Under the pieces are notes generated by a model. It was not told the origin of the DNA, made no database searches, and saw only the letters and a list, made by a program, of their open reading frames with translations. Below, one piece after another: positions 24,204 to 36,417 of a stretch of DNA of 64,000 nt; the stretch's first letter is position 1, and each line of letters opens with the position of its first letter. The translations under genes and the position numbers were made by a program. Source of the DNA: Hysterangium stoloniferum (Eukaryota; Basidiomycota; Agaricomycetes; Hysterangiales; Hysterangiaceae); assembly GCA_015178975.1 (NCBI GenBank), contig WHVD01000140.1, positions 62,001 to 126,000 of the forward strand. Direction: 5' to 3'.

Positions 24204-24493
24204 CCGACGTGTTCTTTTAGCTGTCCGAAGGTGATATTTAGGTATAGTGGAAAATGTTAGAGATTGGAATACTATAATTCCAGTAGTAGTCTGGGTGTGA
24301 TGTCATACATTACCAGTCGGAGGTTCGATTATCTAAAAATCATCTAGGCTATTCCTTTTTCATAACCATCTCCACAAAGTACTTTCTCTGTCGAAGTTGT
24401 ATCATTTTTTTCTCCTTGTTGTGCGAATGTGTTCGTGACTGATCAGCCGGTGTTCGGCGATGTTCGGCGCTCGTGGCCAGTCCTCTTGACGTC

Positions 24494-25201
24494 ATGTCAT
24501 GGCGAACTATACTTTGGCGGTGGGCACCGAATCAAAGACAAATGAGAGGCGTAATTCCTAATTTTATTAAGGTTGATTTCAAATATTTCTGTGGCTTATT
24601 GGACTGTCTGACAGACTTTCTAGGCTGCATGCGGGACTATAATTTTTACAGAGTACATCGGAGGACCTCGTATAGTATATTATTTTGCTTCACAGCAATC
24701 ATCAAATCTTAATATATGTGTGTATAGGTTAACGGACCTTCAATGCTCCCTAGAATGGATGCCGATCCACAGCTCATCATCGAAGACACCCTCTCTTCAA
24801 GCCTCCACAACGCGAAAAACATCCAAAGAGGCGACCTAGTAACATTCCGGGCAATGTATGATCCCAGAAAGCACGTTTGCAAGCGTGTTATAGGGCTTGC
24901 TGGTGATGTTATCTGCGTGCATCCGGAGCGATCTATCAGTGTCTCGAATGCTGGAGAGGAGGCACGGGATAAACGGGGGAGGAGAGGGGATAACAAGGCG
25001 CCGTGGGAGGTACAGCATGTGGTAGTTCCGAAGGGCCACATATGGGTTACTGGGGATAATATGTCGAATTCGCGAGATTCTCGTGAATTCGGACCTATCC
25101 CTCTGGGAATGGTTCGAGGCAAAGTATTAGCGAAGGTGTGGGATGGTTTTTTTCGTGTATTCATAGACATTAATAATTTGTTCAGTTATATCCCAGGATA
25201 G
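24494..25201 (+). CDS. IMP1: Mitochondrial inner membrane protease subunit 1 (signal peptidase I family)
   Basis: This protein cleaves sorting signals from proteins delivered to the intermembrane space. Exons 24494-24550, 24624-24674 and 24728-25201 join in phase 0 and give 193 residues. The catalytic serine is Ser41 in GPSMLP, formed just after the second intron; the general base is Lys88 in VCKRVIG. The later signature GDNMSNSRDSREFGP and the segment GMVRGKVLAKVW are typical of the IMP1 rather than IMP2 type. A short hydrophobic N-terminal helix precedes Ser41. The first ATG in frame (24494) is preferred over the upstream GTG. A basic insertion between the two signatures (about residues 109-127) is longer than in yeast. 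Confidence 0.9.
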
Positions 25202-25232
25202 AGTGGTACAAGAACCCCATAATAGATATCGA

Positions 25233-25376
25233 TTAATTTTTCCCTGCCAGGCAGTGGACTCGGGTTGAGAAATCAACCTTGTCTCGAATTTTCCTGATCG
25301 TTGCCTCAATGGATTCAGCCTTTGGCGTGATTTCGGCGCCGAGGACATAGCCAAAGGCGTCAAGCCAGAAAAACAT
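25233..25376 (-). CDS. Possible 47-residue protein
   Basis: A complete ATG-to-TAA frame with a hydrophobic start (MFFWLDAFGYVLGAEITP) followed by a charged helix. It lies tail-to-tail with IMP1, 31 bp away. The composition is protein-like, but there is no family match I can name. It could be the last exon of a longer gene or chance. Confidence 0.25.
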   Translation of the reverse strand: MFFWLDAFGYVLGAEITPKAESIEATIRKIRDKVDFSTRVHCLAGKN

Positions 25377-25706
25377 GAATACATTTGTTACAAAGAAAGA
25401 GTTACTTGCTACAGGAAGCCGACAGATTATGGTTCATTACCTCTTGAGTGTGTAGGAACAACTTGTTGGGAACCACTAAGCCACGCTCCCAACACAACTA
25501 ATTTTGTATAATGCCTGGGATTCGGTGATGAAAGAGGGATTATACACTCCGAGACTCCCATGCAATTGTATTTTTCGTCCAATTTTCACTCAAATTTACA
25601 ATAAAACCTTACTCGCTTACCTAAACATCCGGGGTGCCGCCGGTACTACCGTTCATCCCACGCCTTCTGGGGTCGTACTGTCAAGTAACATCGTCTTCCC
25701 CCCCAC

Positions 25707-27455
25707 ATGATTTCCTTCTTGGATTTACCCACAGATCTCCTACCTTTGATTCTTCAACATATTATCAAACCCCATCATTTGGCAAAGTGTTGTTTAGTAA
25801 ATAGGGCATTTCATTCGTTTACAGTCCCCCTACTTTATGAAAGGATTTTTATATATGCTTGGCATAAAGATGGAAAAACGAAAGTGCGTAAACCATTAAC
25901 GTGTTTTCCCGGAAAATCAGCGCATCTAAGGAGCTAATCTGTAATTAGGTTAGAAAGCTCTTTGAAACCTTATCTGAGTATCCTCAACTAGCTAAATATG
26001 TCAAGAAACTAGGTATACGAGCTTTAGCAATTCTCACGCTTTCAACCTACCTTGTTGATTCTTTTTTTATTGATAAGAACTTCGAGACTTCCCCAGAGCT
26101 ATCTACTCCACCGCCTCCCACGAGTCGCTCACCAAGTCTTGTATTACCGGCCTTGTTCATTGTCGTTCTCTCCGGTCATGTACATGGACCAGGGACCAGA
26201 CGCTAAGCGGAGAAATATTAGAAGCACTTTCCTCCTGCATCTCACTCAAAGAACTCGAAATCAACGGACATTCTACTGGGACATATGACGCACGCCTGTT
26301 ACTCCTTTTCAAATCACTGACAAAGATATCCCTGATCATGCCTTCGGCCGAAGTTGTTGATATTCTTCCCCAGTGGCTGATGAAGAATAAAGAGACATTG
26401 ACCGCGTTTCATGTTTTATGTAAAGTATGCAATACTTTGCTATAGCTCAAGTCACCGTTCATCTTGTATGTCAAGTCATCCAGTCTTATAACGAACGATC
26501 GACTAGCAGCTATGGCCCCCTATATGACTCGCTTGAGACATCTCCACATTGTTGGGTGCCCCAGAATTACACATAGGGGTATTTTAGCTGTTATTCGTCA
26601 CAATACCGCAAGTTTCGAATCACTAGGTCTTGAAGGCCTGTCTCCTACGTTTGTGAATCAATTTTCATTCTGTCATCTAGCCCTTTGGTTTTATTCATAC
26701 ATTTCCAGGAGCTGCCAGCGCTGGCTGAAGTCGCCCCGCTCCTTACGAGCCTCAACTCTCTCACTCTCACTCTACCCTCAGATCCATTACGTGAAATATG
26801 GCCACCAGCCTTCCACGCATTCACTGCGCACGCTCCTCTCACAGAAATTCATATATATATCACGGGTGGAATGATTCTTTCCCTTCCACCCCGGCCTCTC
26901 ATGGAAAACATGATTGCTCCCATTCTTAATTTACACGCGGTCAGACTAAGGAAGCTATCTGTTAACAGACTAAAGATGCGCCCGCATGTGGTGGAAAATA
27001 TTTGTGTGGCCTGTCCGAATCTTGAAACATTGTTTGTGGTGGTCGAAGGGTTGTATTTGGTGGGTAATGTTCGATGATATGATATTTGGAATTGTTGATC
27101 CGTTTCATGCATAGGACGATATCGTCACAGCGCTTGCAAAGTCCAAATCTATCCGTAATATCCACGTAAACTTTGCACACAATGGCTCCGACGCACGCGT
27201 CCCCATTGAGGATGTCCGTCGAATCGCAGAGAGGCTTGGGTCACAAGTTAGACAACTTGGATTCGCGAATCGTGTGTATCAGGTGTGTGCCCATTTCTCC
27301 TACTTGCATTTCAGGAGTTTAATGATTTATTGCCATGCGCTAAGTTGGATCGTGTAGCAGTAGTAGGGGAAGATGGTGAAACAGTTATGCATCTTGCGGT
27401 GGCAACGTATGAACATCCTGAAGTTCCTGAACAATTCTTGGTGGTCAGGACTTAA
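25707..27455 (+). CDS. F-box / leucine-rich-repeat protein
   Basis: Seven exons join in phase: 25707-25883, 25949-26012, 26078-26424, 26446-26652, 26709-27059, 27115-27282 and 27315-27455, giving 484 residues. The N-terminal 50 residues (FLDLPTDLLPLILQHI...CCLVNRAFHSFTVPLLYERI) form an F-box, which would bind Skp1 in an SCF ubiquitin ligase. The rest is made of irregular leucine-rich repeats (for example RLRHLHIVGCPRITHRGI and LRKLSVNRLKM), which usually select the substrate. The intron between exons 3 and 4 is very short (21 nt), so this boundary may be slightly wrong even though phase and both reading frames support it. Such F-box/LRR proteins form large families in mushroom-forming fungi; the target is unknown. 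Confidence 0.85.
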
Positions 27456-28161
27456 CTATAGAATGTCAGAACAATTGATCAGTTGTTGTTGTACCTATTT
27501 TTATTTTAGATATAATGAAACAATCTATTAACTAACGCTATGTTAATGTGCTATCAACAACAGCGGCATTCGCAATACGGCATTCCTGCTAAAAATAACT
27601 TCCCGGTGACATTGCCTTTTCCGGAGGAGATGCCGCTGTCCATCCCAGCGCCATGATGGTTGGAAAACATCTTTGAACAACACTGCCTCAGAAAATTTGA
27701 TTCAAGGGTTTTCTTTTTTCATGCCTTTATGATAAAACAATTAAACCCACTAACGCTGTTCAAAATACGATTGTCACATGGCCGACAGAGATGAATCAAT
27801 TTTGAGGTTGTGTAATTACAGTTATGAAGTTTTTAGACGGCATATTGATTAAAATTTAGGACGCGAGTTGCGTATGGGGAAAGAAGATAATATGATAGGT
27901 CAGTACGGACAGTAACCTCCATCACGGAGAATGTCCCAACATGGGCCAGGGAGAAATCCCAAATTGATCGGTCTCGCTTCTTGTAACTTTACTCCCGACA
28001 CTGAGCTCCATTGGAACAAACTCCGAGCGATGAATTCTGCAGGTATAATCAGTATAAATACTGCATATCTTTCAGCACTTTAATCATCACTACAAGTTCC
28101 TCCAAAGCCTCTAAGCCTCTCTATTCTTCAACTTAATCTCTCATATCTAATTCACATTATA
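27456..28161. other. Intergenic region with a likely promoter at its right end
   Basis: No gene recognised. The promoter of the 28162 gene occupies the right end. Confidence 0.5.
28053..28059 (+). promoter_or_regulatory. TATA box of the NTF2-like gene
   Basis: TATAAAT lies 103 bp before the ATG at 28162 and is followed by a C/T-rich leader, the usual layout of a well-expressed fungal gene. Confidence 0.55.
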
Positions 28162-28650
28162 ATGTCTATCTCCGCCTGGTCTGAAGCCTCCCTTGCCGCC
28201 CTCATCGAGGCCAAGGACGAAGCCGCCTTCGGAGGCGCATTTGAGAGCCTATTCTCGCAAAACGCTGTATTCTTCGACAATGGTGTTTCCCAGACTCGTG
28301 AGGAGTACATGATGGGCCTCATTGGCACCGGATCGAAATATGACTCTCAGACAGTCAAGTTCATCAAGTCCATTGAGGGCAATGTGAGTCATTGGTCGTG
28401 TTATATATTGCATCGGCCATCTTATAATAATTCCCTCGCATAGGACGGTTGCTTGGGTGCCCTATACGAGATCACCGGTTTGAAGGATGGTGCAGCTACG
28501 ATGACTATTGAAGTCACCGTCAATGCCAGGTATGTCCTTTTGAGAGCCATGGATCTTTGGGATTATCAGCTAATATTCATTCCTAGAATCGTTGAGGAGG
28601 ATGGCTCGAAGAAGGTTGTCTTTTTGTCACAGATTACGACCCCTCACTAG
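28162..28650 (+). CDS. Small NTF2/SnoaL-like protein
   Basis: Exons 28162-28383, 28444-28529 and 28587-28650 join in phase and give 123 residues. The order is an N-terminal helix with a segment like 'F..LFSQNAVFFDNG', a 'TREEYMMGLIG' helix, and then four beta-strand-like segments. This is what NTF2-like (SnoaL-type) cone folds show. No catalytic residues can be assigned; members include enzymes and binding proteins. A TATA box and a C-rich leader suggest strong or regulated expression. The fold call is by pattern only. Confidence 0.65.
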
Positions 28651-29034
28651 ATCATCATATGAGCGCAATATACTGTATATAACACACGATTTACTTATAT
28701 CAGATTGATTTAACTCGTTATGTGGTTCCTTTCTAGCTTATGCTCATGGAAGTTTCCCTTTTATAGATTTACATTTAAGCAAGAAAGTTTGAGATGCATC
28801 CTCGATTTTTCAAGCCTTCAAGTTTCGATCAGTATGTTGAAGCCGCAGTACTGCGGCGATGAACAAGTATATTAAATATCTGAATCATAAAAGTACGAGA
28901 GTTATATTCAGATATATACATCAAGGATACCCCGAGAAGCACACATAACTAAGGTCATTTTAGATCTGTCGGGCTCGGAGATCACATATTGAAAATGTAA
29001 ACCTGTTAATCCATTTCAATCCCACAAATGAAGA

Positions 29035-29799
29035 TTACTTAGGCAGCTTCCCCTCATCTTTCAATTTCTGAATGGTCTCATCTCCAACACGGAAGCTTGC
29101 CATTCCGGTAGGAACACCACAATAAACAGCCGTTTGCAAAAGTGTTTCACGAATCTCAATCTCTGTCACACCATTGTTGACTGCACCTCTGGGGAAGTTG
29201 GCATCCAGTAAGTCATACGTCTATGATCTATACGAGAAATTAATTCACCTAATATGTCCTGCGAGCTTTCGTAACAAATCGGTAAGCGTGATATTCTGCA
29301 AGAGTTGGCTCAAGTTCACCTCCAAGGGATGATTTTGAGAGGCCAATAATGCAATATTTATAAGGCTTCGCTGCTTTAATTCAAGGCCCGGACGCGTCCA
29401 TATTGTACCCCATGCGATCTAAACAATATCAGCCAAAATAATGCACATATATACAGGTGATTACCTCAGAGACGAGCTTTCCGCGGAAGGGGCGGCGTCA
29501 CAAGAGTTTACTTGCTATATGCTATAACAAAACCCACCTGCTGCATCGGTTGGGCGAACTGTGACACTCCCTGCATACCGATGAACTGCAGTGTGTACGG
29601 CTAATAATGTAGTCTCACCTTATTTAGCTGATTATCGACGTATTCATTTCCCTATGGCGATCTCAATAAGTTGTGGAAATTCGACGATCGTACTGTACCC
29701 TACCATAACTTGACGGCGCATGGCAATGCCAGCATGGTACAGCTCGGCGTGAGCATCAGAATTAGGAATGTCTTTCTGAGTGCCGTCGGAAGTGGTCAT
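29035..29799 (-). CDS. Carboxymuconolactone decarboxylase (CMD/AhpD-like) family protein
   Basis: Seven exons join in phase: 29704-29799, 29619-29651, 29538-29570, 29465-29476 (12 nt, LVSE), 29320-29418, 29249-29265 and 29035-29188, giving 147 residues. The sequence shows the family layout: MRRQVMGNEYVD, AWGTIWTRPGLELKQRSLIN, then LAGHIRGAVNNGVTEIEIRE and LLQTAVYCGVPTG. The His of GHIRGA is the usual active-site position. Bacterial relatives decarboxylate gamma-carboxymuconolactone in aromatic degradation, but many fungal members have unknown substrates. Cysteines of the AhpD peroxidase C-x2-C type are absent. The gene is divergent from the dehydrogenase at 30114, with 314 bp between starts, which hints at co-expression in a small catabolic pair. 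Confidence 0.85.
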
Positions 29800-30113
29800 G
29801 GTGGTAAGTGGGAAGCAGAAGCAAGGCCAAGCGATCCCGTCTTGTCGTATCGGGCCGTTTGTCTCCGTTACTCGCTATCCAAGCGAGGTCCGCATTCGAC
29901 ATTCGTCAAGGCGCATCATTCCTGACATTAAATTAATAACTGGTTGATAACAGTTTCTTGAGCACTAACTGTTGTCATGGGGGGTGCGTGGTTTCACCAC
30001 CCCAGCCGAATTCCGCTGAGGGCGGTGTCGGCGCGGAGGTCAGCTGCCAGAACCTTCTGTGATGTTATCCTTGAGTAAATTTCCACGAGAATGTAACCCA
30101 CGCTCACCTTGCT

Positions 30114-31260
30114 ATGGCCTCTCTGCCCAAGCGCTTCGGATTTGTTGGATTGGGTGCCATGGGCCATCCCATGTGTCTTCAACTGCGTCGAAAGTTGCCT
30201 AATACAACTTCATTGGCAGTTTTCGACATTGACAAAGGAGCGATAGAACGGTTTGTCAGGGTGGCTGAAGAATTTGGTGCAACGTATGTCGCTACAAGTG
30301 CCAAGGAAGTTGCAGAACGAGCGGTAGGCTAAACTGGTGGAGCCCACTCCATCTCTGAACTACAGGCTGACGTTTTTATGAAAGGACTGTATCATTACTA
30401 TCGTTCCGGAAGGTGCGCACGTTAGGGCCGTATATCTCACACCCGACATAGGCCTTTTGGCCGCAGATCCAGCAGGCAAACTCTTCATTGACAGGTGTGC
30501 CATCCAGCATTTAATACTATCTAAGATACCAATATCGCGTGTCACTGTCTGAAGCTCGACAATCGATCCGGGTACCTCTTTGGAAGTGGGGAAAGCCGTC
30601 GTCGCAGCAAATTCTGCCAATCCCGCCCAATTCTACGATGCACCTGTGTCCGGCGGAACAGCTGGGGCAGAGAAGGGTATTCTTACATTCATGCTCGGCG
30701 CTTCCCATGACGATACGAGGCTCCCCGTTCTCCAAGAGATTCTATCTTTGATGGGAACGCATATTAACCCATGTGGAGGGTTAAGCCTAGGACTTGCCGC
30801 TAAACTCTCAAATAACTACCTTTCTGGCTTGATCGCCCTCGCAACGGCAGAGGCTATGAACCTTGGCATGCGCTGTGGCCTCGATCCAAAGGTTTTATCC
30901 AATTGTTTTGCGACAAGTTCGGGAGGAAGCTGGGTTAATTCAACTGTCAACCCAGTACCTGGTGTATGTCCCGATGCTGTAACGAGTCGGAATTACGAAG
31001 GTGGTTTCAAGGCAAGCGTGTTCGACCTGGGCCTTGATCTTACTGCTAATCACGCATGTACGATTCAGCTACAATTGATGAAAAAGGACATGACGCTCGC
31101 CATCGAGGCAGCAAAAGCGGTAGGTGCGAAGCTCGTTCTAGCTGATGCAGGGCTGGAAGCGTATGCTGCTGCTTCAGAGGATTCCAACTGCAGAGACAGG
31201 GACTCAAGAGTTATATATAGATGGCTTGGAGGGCATGAACCCCAAGTTAACAGGAAGTGA
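30114..31260 (+). CDS. 3-hydroxyisobutyrate dehydrogenase-like protein (beta-hydroxyacid dehydrogenase)
   Basis: Exons 30114-30323, 30385-30494, 30555-31017 and 31069-31260 join in phase and give 324 residues. The N-terminal Rossmann motif GFVGLGAMGHPM binds NAD(P). The substrate segment DAPVSGGTAGAEKG and the catalytic Lys region AAKLSNNYLSG follow, and the C-terminal helical domain ends near DSRVIYRWLGG. In mitochondria the family oxidises 3-hydroxyisobutyrate in valine breakdown; related enzymes use other beta-hydroxy acids, so the substrate is inferred. The last intron (31018-31068, 51 nt) has no stop and keeps frame. It is identified by its donor, a GCTAAT branch-like site, and by restoring the conserved GFK-QLMKKD junction. 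No clear mitochondrial presequence is seen. Confidence 0.88.
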
Positions 31261-33424
31261 CCGGTAACGGACCATTTACCGGTCTTCGGTATTATCAGAT
31301 GTACGTGGAATGGTGGTGTAATTAGTCGCTAAGCTCTATCTCTAATTCTCTCAAATGTGTGAGGGGAAGTTGCAAGTCTCATTAATATTACCTGTCCAAA
31401 ATCTGCCGGACAGTGCTTACTTCAATGTCCATTCTTTGATATGCAGAATGAGTCGAACTTACCGATGTATGCTCTTGTCCAGCGACCATCTTCAACTTGA
31501 ATGTCCTCTTTGAGAGATACATTGGTCCCCACAAACTACGGGATGCTCATCCGGGGATCAGTCATCAAGGCTACTTACAAGTAGTTGAGCTTGAGAACTG
31601 AATCATACTTTTTCCGTCAAGCACGATCCCCAATAGGTAATGGTAGCATAGTGCGTGGCAGATCTGGCTATATATAATTGCCTTTTGCAGGATGGCAAGC
31701 AACAAAATTATAGGAAGCATATGAATTAACAGACTTGCGAATTCGACGAGACAAGCAATTCGGGCTACCGGTATATCCGAAAGGTCTAAGATGCCATCAT
31801 CAGATCAATTTAAAAGTTACAAACAACTCGAAGCAATGGATCGGGGCCAATCTATGCGGAACCGGAAACCCGCCGTTCTGCCGATATTTCTAGATATATA
31901 TAGCTGCGTTCCTGGAGTATATGCTAACACAAATGGTTGTCATATCTCCCCCTATGACCCTTACGGGTCGACACCGATGGCATTGAATCTTCCCCTGTTC
32001 TAAATCTTCCATTTCCTCCTAAAGGGGCAATAGGGGGACTTTATGACATGGCTCGCGAACGAAGCCCCCAACAACCAAAGAAAAGAACTCGGCGTTGAAT
32101 TTTCTCGTTCCTGTGAGAATTTTATTTTCCAGTCCAGGAGTTGGCTATTTCAGTCTATAATGTGAAGCTAAATTTTAAGGACCATGATACAACTGGCTCA
32201 GCAACAGGAAATCGTAGATGGGGAACGTTCAGCGGTATTTTCAGCTGTCGGCGGGCCTCCTTGACGTGGAATTTACAGCAAGTATTTCTCTGTTTCCGTT
32301 TATCCGTGTTTCTTCCTTACATCTCGATCATAAACACTAGGATTCCAAGGAAAAATTGTCAGAATGCAAAGTTCCAGAGCATAACATATGGTCCTAATGA
32401 TCAGCACTCGCCACCAACTCGTTGTAAAAGAAAATACCACTCAGTACATAGCCGAGCTTGGCCTAATATACAAGCTGGCGAGGGTATGTACATGTTTCCC
32501 AATTTCCTGATGATGCACCTGTTGGATTTCGAGCATCATCCAAGCTCTTGTTCCTTTGTTCCCTTCCCCTATTCTTCCATTATCCCCCCTTTTTTCACAT
32601 TCCCATTGTCTTCTCCATAAAGCATTCTATTGTTATTAGGGATTATATACACAGCTACATGCGAATATAGCTTCCTGCGCGATTGCGCGGGTCTTCTACT
32701 ATTCGAGTACATGATAGAGACACGCGTATTTCAACAGCACCCGCGCTGGACACTGGCGCAAGGATTACTTTCAGGCTGGACGGTATTTTATTGGGTCGCA
32801 TGGGATACGTCAACTGGTCTAATGGTGGCGCGCGCGTCTGGAGGGGGTTGAAAAAAATTGCTGGCGTGGCTCGAGCTGTAAATTTGATACAGAGGTCGGG
32901 TGGTGGTTCAGCCACTCCACCTCCAAGGAAGAAGTACAGTACCACAGACTATGGTAGGGAGGATAGGACACTCGCTAACTAATTTGTATTAGAAAGTTTT
33001 TTTTTTTGATATTGAAGTTACTTATCGCCACTGGACAGCTATTCATTCAGCTTTATGGCTTGCCAAAATGGCGTCAACGGCGTCACTGGTCCCCCCAAGG
33101 TTCGGATTCGTTCTCGATGCACTGACAACTACAGCTTACTCTTAATTGCAGTGCCACGGTCATTTTAAGCAATATTTAATGTATTAATATCCGCCTTGTA
33201 TTATACTTGATACAAATATGGTATCTTACAATTTTTTATCCAGCAGGCATCGATCAACCTCCATCGTACCTCACGATGTTGCAATGATCGACGCTGATAT
33301 CATGATGGACTTCACACACACGACATTACGGAATAGATTTGTCCCTCGTTCCTTCACCGCCCTGAATTGCAATATCAGGCATCTATAAAAAAACCATTGA
33401 GCGTGAGATACATTTGCCTTCCAT
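31261..33424. other. Region without a confident gene
   Basis: Two exon-like minus-strand pieces around 31385-31560 have GT donors and protein-like frames but could not be extended. The plus frame 32683-32982 (99 codons) has no recognisable motif. A run of T lies at 32997-33007. Nothing else is assigned. Confidence 0.4.
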
Positions 33425-35000
33425 TCATCCAATAATGAAAGAAGTCACCTCCGGGTGATCCTCGGTCTCGCACTGCTTCTCCCACGCCATGCGCTGAAGG
33501 TGTTCTTCGCACAGAACTATTCTGGCAGCCTCTTCCTGTATTAATTCAGCACACTCGGCACCTTCTTTAGTTGGGGGGATCATCCATTCTGCTGGCACGT
33601 GGAGGTCCATCGTATCCAGCCCACCGGTATGCAATACCACCCTCAACTCTTTTAGGCGGTCAGCATACCACTTGCATGCACGGCATGCCAATTGCGAGCA
33701 GCCTATATATTGCGGTGATGGGCACATGCCGCGACAGCGTAGATGCTCGATAACCTGGATTTCAGGGTGGCATTGTGGGGTACAGGTCGTTGTCCAGTAT
33801 ATCTCTGCAAAGGGCTTGTCCATGATGTTGCAAGCGAACGGTTCATCGTCCTCTGGATCGCTACTGATGTTTGCTAGCACTGTCTGGACCGCGTCTTGCG
33901 CAGATGCATGGCATCGTCGCATCGGCCCTTGTACTTCTGGCATTTCGAGCCATTCAATATGGACTGGCGAGGTATCTGTTTCACTTTCTGCATTGGATAA
34001 AAGCTCCTCGTATGCCTCTGGCCCAAGGATGCGGTAGACAGCATCGCGGGCGAATGTACATAGCAGCCCCACCCCAAAATCGTACCAGCGGATTTTGAAG
34101 CAACGCCGCCTCAGCAGCTTGAGAAGCCGTACTGTATGGGGTGGAAGCGTCGTCAGCTGCAGATCCACCTCGGCGAGAAACTGGGTTGTCGTGAGCGCTC
34201 CAGCGGGGAAAAACCACAGTCGGTAGGTCTGCATGCGCGCCGTGACATTTTCGGCCAAGTGTGGGGCATCGAAGTCGTGCAAAGCAGCAAACGACCGAAG
34301 TTGCTCGAAGCACGACTTGAGCGCGTGCGACGGCGCGTCGTCTTCCTTCCCCCAGGGCCGAATCGCAGGCGACGACTCCTGCTTCCCCCACATATCCACC
34401 GCATGCGAAAAATCGAACAGCTCCTTCACCGTGCTCTGGAGTTTTTGCAGCCGTCTCTTCAGCCGGTGCTCGGTCATCTGTATGACATGCAGCATGGCGT
34501 CTTCGGCGCGACTAGAGAACCGCCACACCTGCTTGAGCATCGAGAAAAGCGCCATCGCACGCGCAGAATCGTAAGCACCCGCGATGTAGATGTTCATCTG
34601 TGTGCGCGTCTGCCGTTCATTTTGATTGGGACTGGGATGGGCATAAATGGTCGTGGCCAACGCGACTGGGTCCTCCCTGCTTCTTGCCAGGCAAAAAGCG
34701 AGAAAGTTGAAAAGCATATACCGTCGCTGCTTACTCGAAGCCAGCAAGGGTTCAGACGCGAACGGGTGGAATTCGTCGTATGGCGGGTCATCAAGAATAC
34801 GTAGCAAGGCAAGATGGTCATTCAACTCCTGCTGCCTTTGCCATTGTTCATCATAATGAGTGTCTTCTTCCGCTAAGTCTTCTTTCTTTTCTGCAGCGAC
34901 ATTAATGTCCTATTTTAAGCCTCGTCAGATCACACCTTATGCAAGGCACACGACTCGTAACCCACACAAAAAAGCGACTTACCTCCTGCACCATTATCAT
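33425..35000 (-). CDS. OTT_1508-like putative nucleic-acid/nucleotide deaminase
   Basis: A six-codon first exon (34983-35000) and a long second exon (33425-34909) join in phase 0 and give 500 residues. The C-terminal third has the zinc site of the deaminase superfamily: His387-Pro-Glu389, then SQLACRAC with Cys415 and Cys418. The preceding 'CSQLACxxC' context and a late 'LHVPAEW' segment match the fungal OTT_1508-like deaminase family. That family has been proposed from sequence analysis to act in defence against selfish elements or in conflict systems; no substrate is proven. The N-terminal 350 residues are helical and specific to fungal members. The gene borders the retrotransposon-rich half of the window. 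The start is chosen at the ATG of the tiny first exon because the long frame alone starts with a non-ATG codon. Confidence 0.7.
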
Positions 35001-35900
35001 GGCAACTCTAAAGCACTATTAAGGTATAACTGCCGATGGCATTAACAAAAATTGAGAAGGAGACGAAAGCGCGCGAAAAGGAGGATGAGCCATCGTGTCA
35101 GTGCTTATGCGTGCATCTCCGCCGTGTTTGCCCACGAAACGGCTACACAAACACTGCCGGCGCTAACCAACGAAGATTTAAAACCCTATACATGTACACC
35201 ACCAAGCGTGGAGCGAATAGAGAAGACTTCTGTCTTGCATTGCCGTGCTAATCGATTCAACAGAGTTCTTTCTTTCTTTCTTTCAATCCCTCAAACATTT
35301 TTATTAGTCCATCGATGTGCGAGATGTTTGAAAGACGATTGGTGAATATAGCTCTTGATGTTATCGAACTCTACAGATTATTCAAGGCAATGCGGCAATT
35401 ACTATGTAAAAGTTACGCCCAATCGCAGCATGATCCCTCCTGCTATGGTTGCGCCGAAAGTACAGTCTCGCCTGATCTCATCATTGCCATCATCACAATT
35501 GGCAACTCAGATCTTTTCAGAAAAGATGCGAACCGAAAGTTCTCTATTGACCGCTGTTGTCCGGGCCGGCAATGCGTTTCAGCTTATATGTGTTACAGAT
35601 CTATACATAGTCCTTTGCATTTAAAAGCATTCAAAGCACTCTAAAATTGAATCTCAGATGAAAGGAATTTTGAAACAATCGCATTCACAAACACCAACAG
35701 AAAGGAGTTCGTATTACACTCTCAGCATTATGTCCAGCAGCGGAGAACGACGACTTGACGCCGTTTCTGTATATGACTACTGATGGTTGGACAACTCTAC
35801 TGCAGAATGTACATTGATTAGCCAAGAAATCATATTACCACCAGAAAATCTTACGGAAGCAAAGAAACATGAAGATTATTCAAGATGGTGAAGTGTGATA
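35001..35900. other. Transition region
   Basis: No gene recognised. A short TTTC microsatellite lies at about 35271-35284. Base composition shifts here from gene-like to the AT-rich, CpG-poor sequence of the repeat region. Confidence 0.4.
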
Positions 35901-35929
35901 GAGATGGAAATTAATCAGCACAATGATAT

Positions 35930-36210
35930 CAGAACATGGGAGTTATTAGACCTACCTGAAAGTTGCAATACAATAGGTGGACACACATCAAAAAACTTTC
36001 CAGATGATATATTTGATGCAACTCTGGCATCTGATCCTTTTGCAGACCTTGAAAATGTCCCAGAGAAATACCATGACTTTGCAGATGTTTTCAATAAACA
36101 AAAGCTGACTGGCTTGCACCTCACAGACCTTACAATCTAAACATTGAAGATGGTGCAACCCCCCTTAGGACCTATCTACCTACTTTTCCAATTGGAACTC
36201 TCTACAATTT
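35930..36210 (+). pseudogene. Fragment of a gypsy pol gene
   Basis: The frame reads LENVPEKYHDFADVFNKQK and continues after a stop with IEDGATPPLGPIY. It matches the segment between protease and reverse transcriptase in the other two chromoviruses of the window. It is cut on both sides and contains stops. Confidence 0.75.
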
Positions 36211-36417
36211 GGCCCTTTTGTGGGTCTGTCTTTACTTTATCTTTGATATGGTAAAGGCTCTGATCAAATATCAAGCACATCAGAAAAGACATGGTCTCTC
36301 TTTATGTTATAAAAGATGTAAAATGAGATGATGAATATATTTAAATATGGTAGATGCCAGACATAACCTCTTTTAGATTGAATTATGATTTAAGCTTCAT
36401 CTCTTGCTGTTGATCTG

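Noticed and set aside
33672..34804. Several plus-strand frames over 60 codons opposite the deaminase gene
   Set aside because: Antisense shadows of a GC-rich coding exon, without domains.
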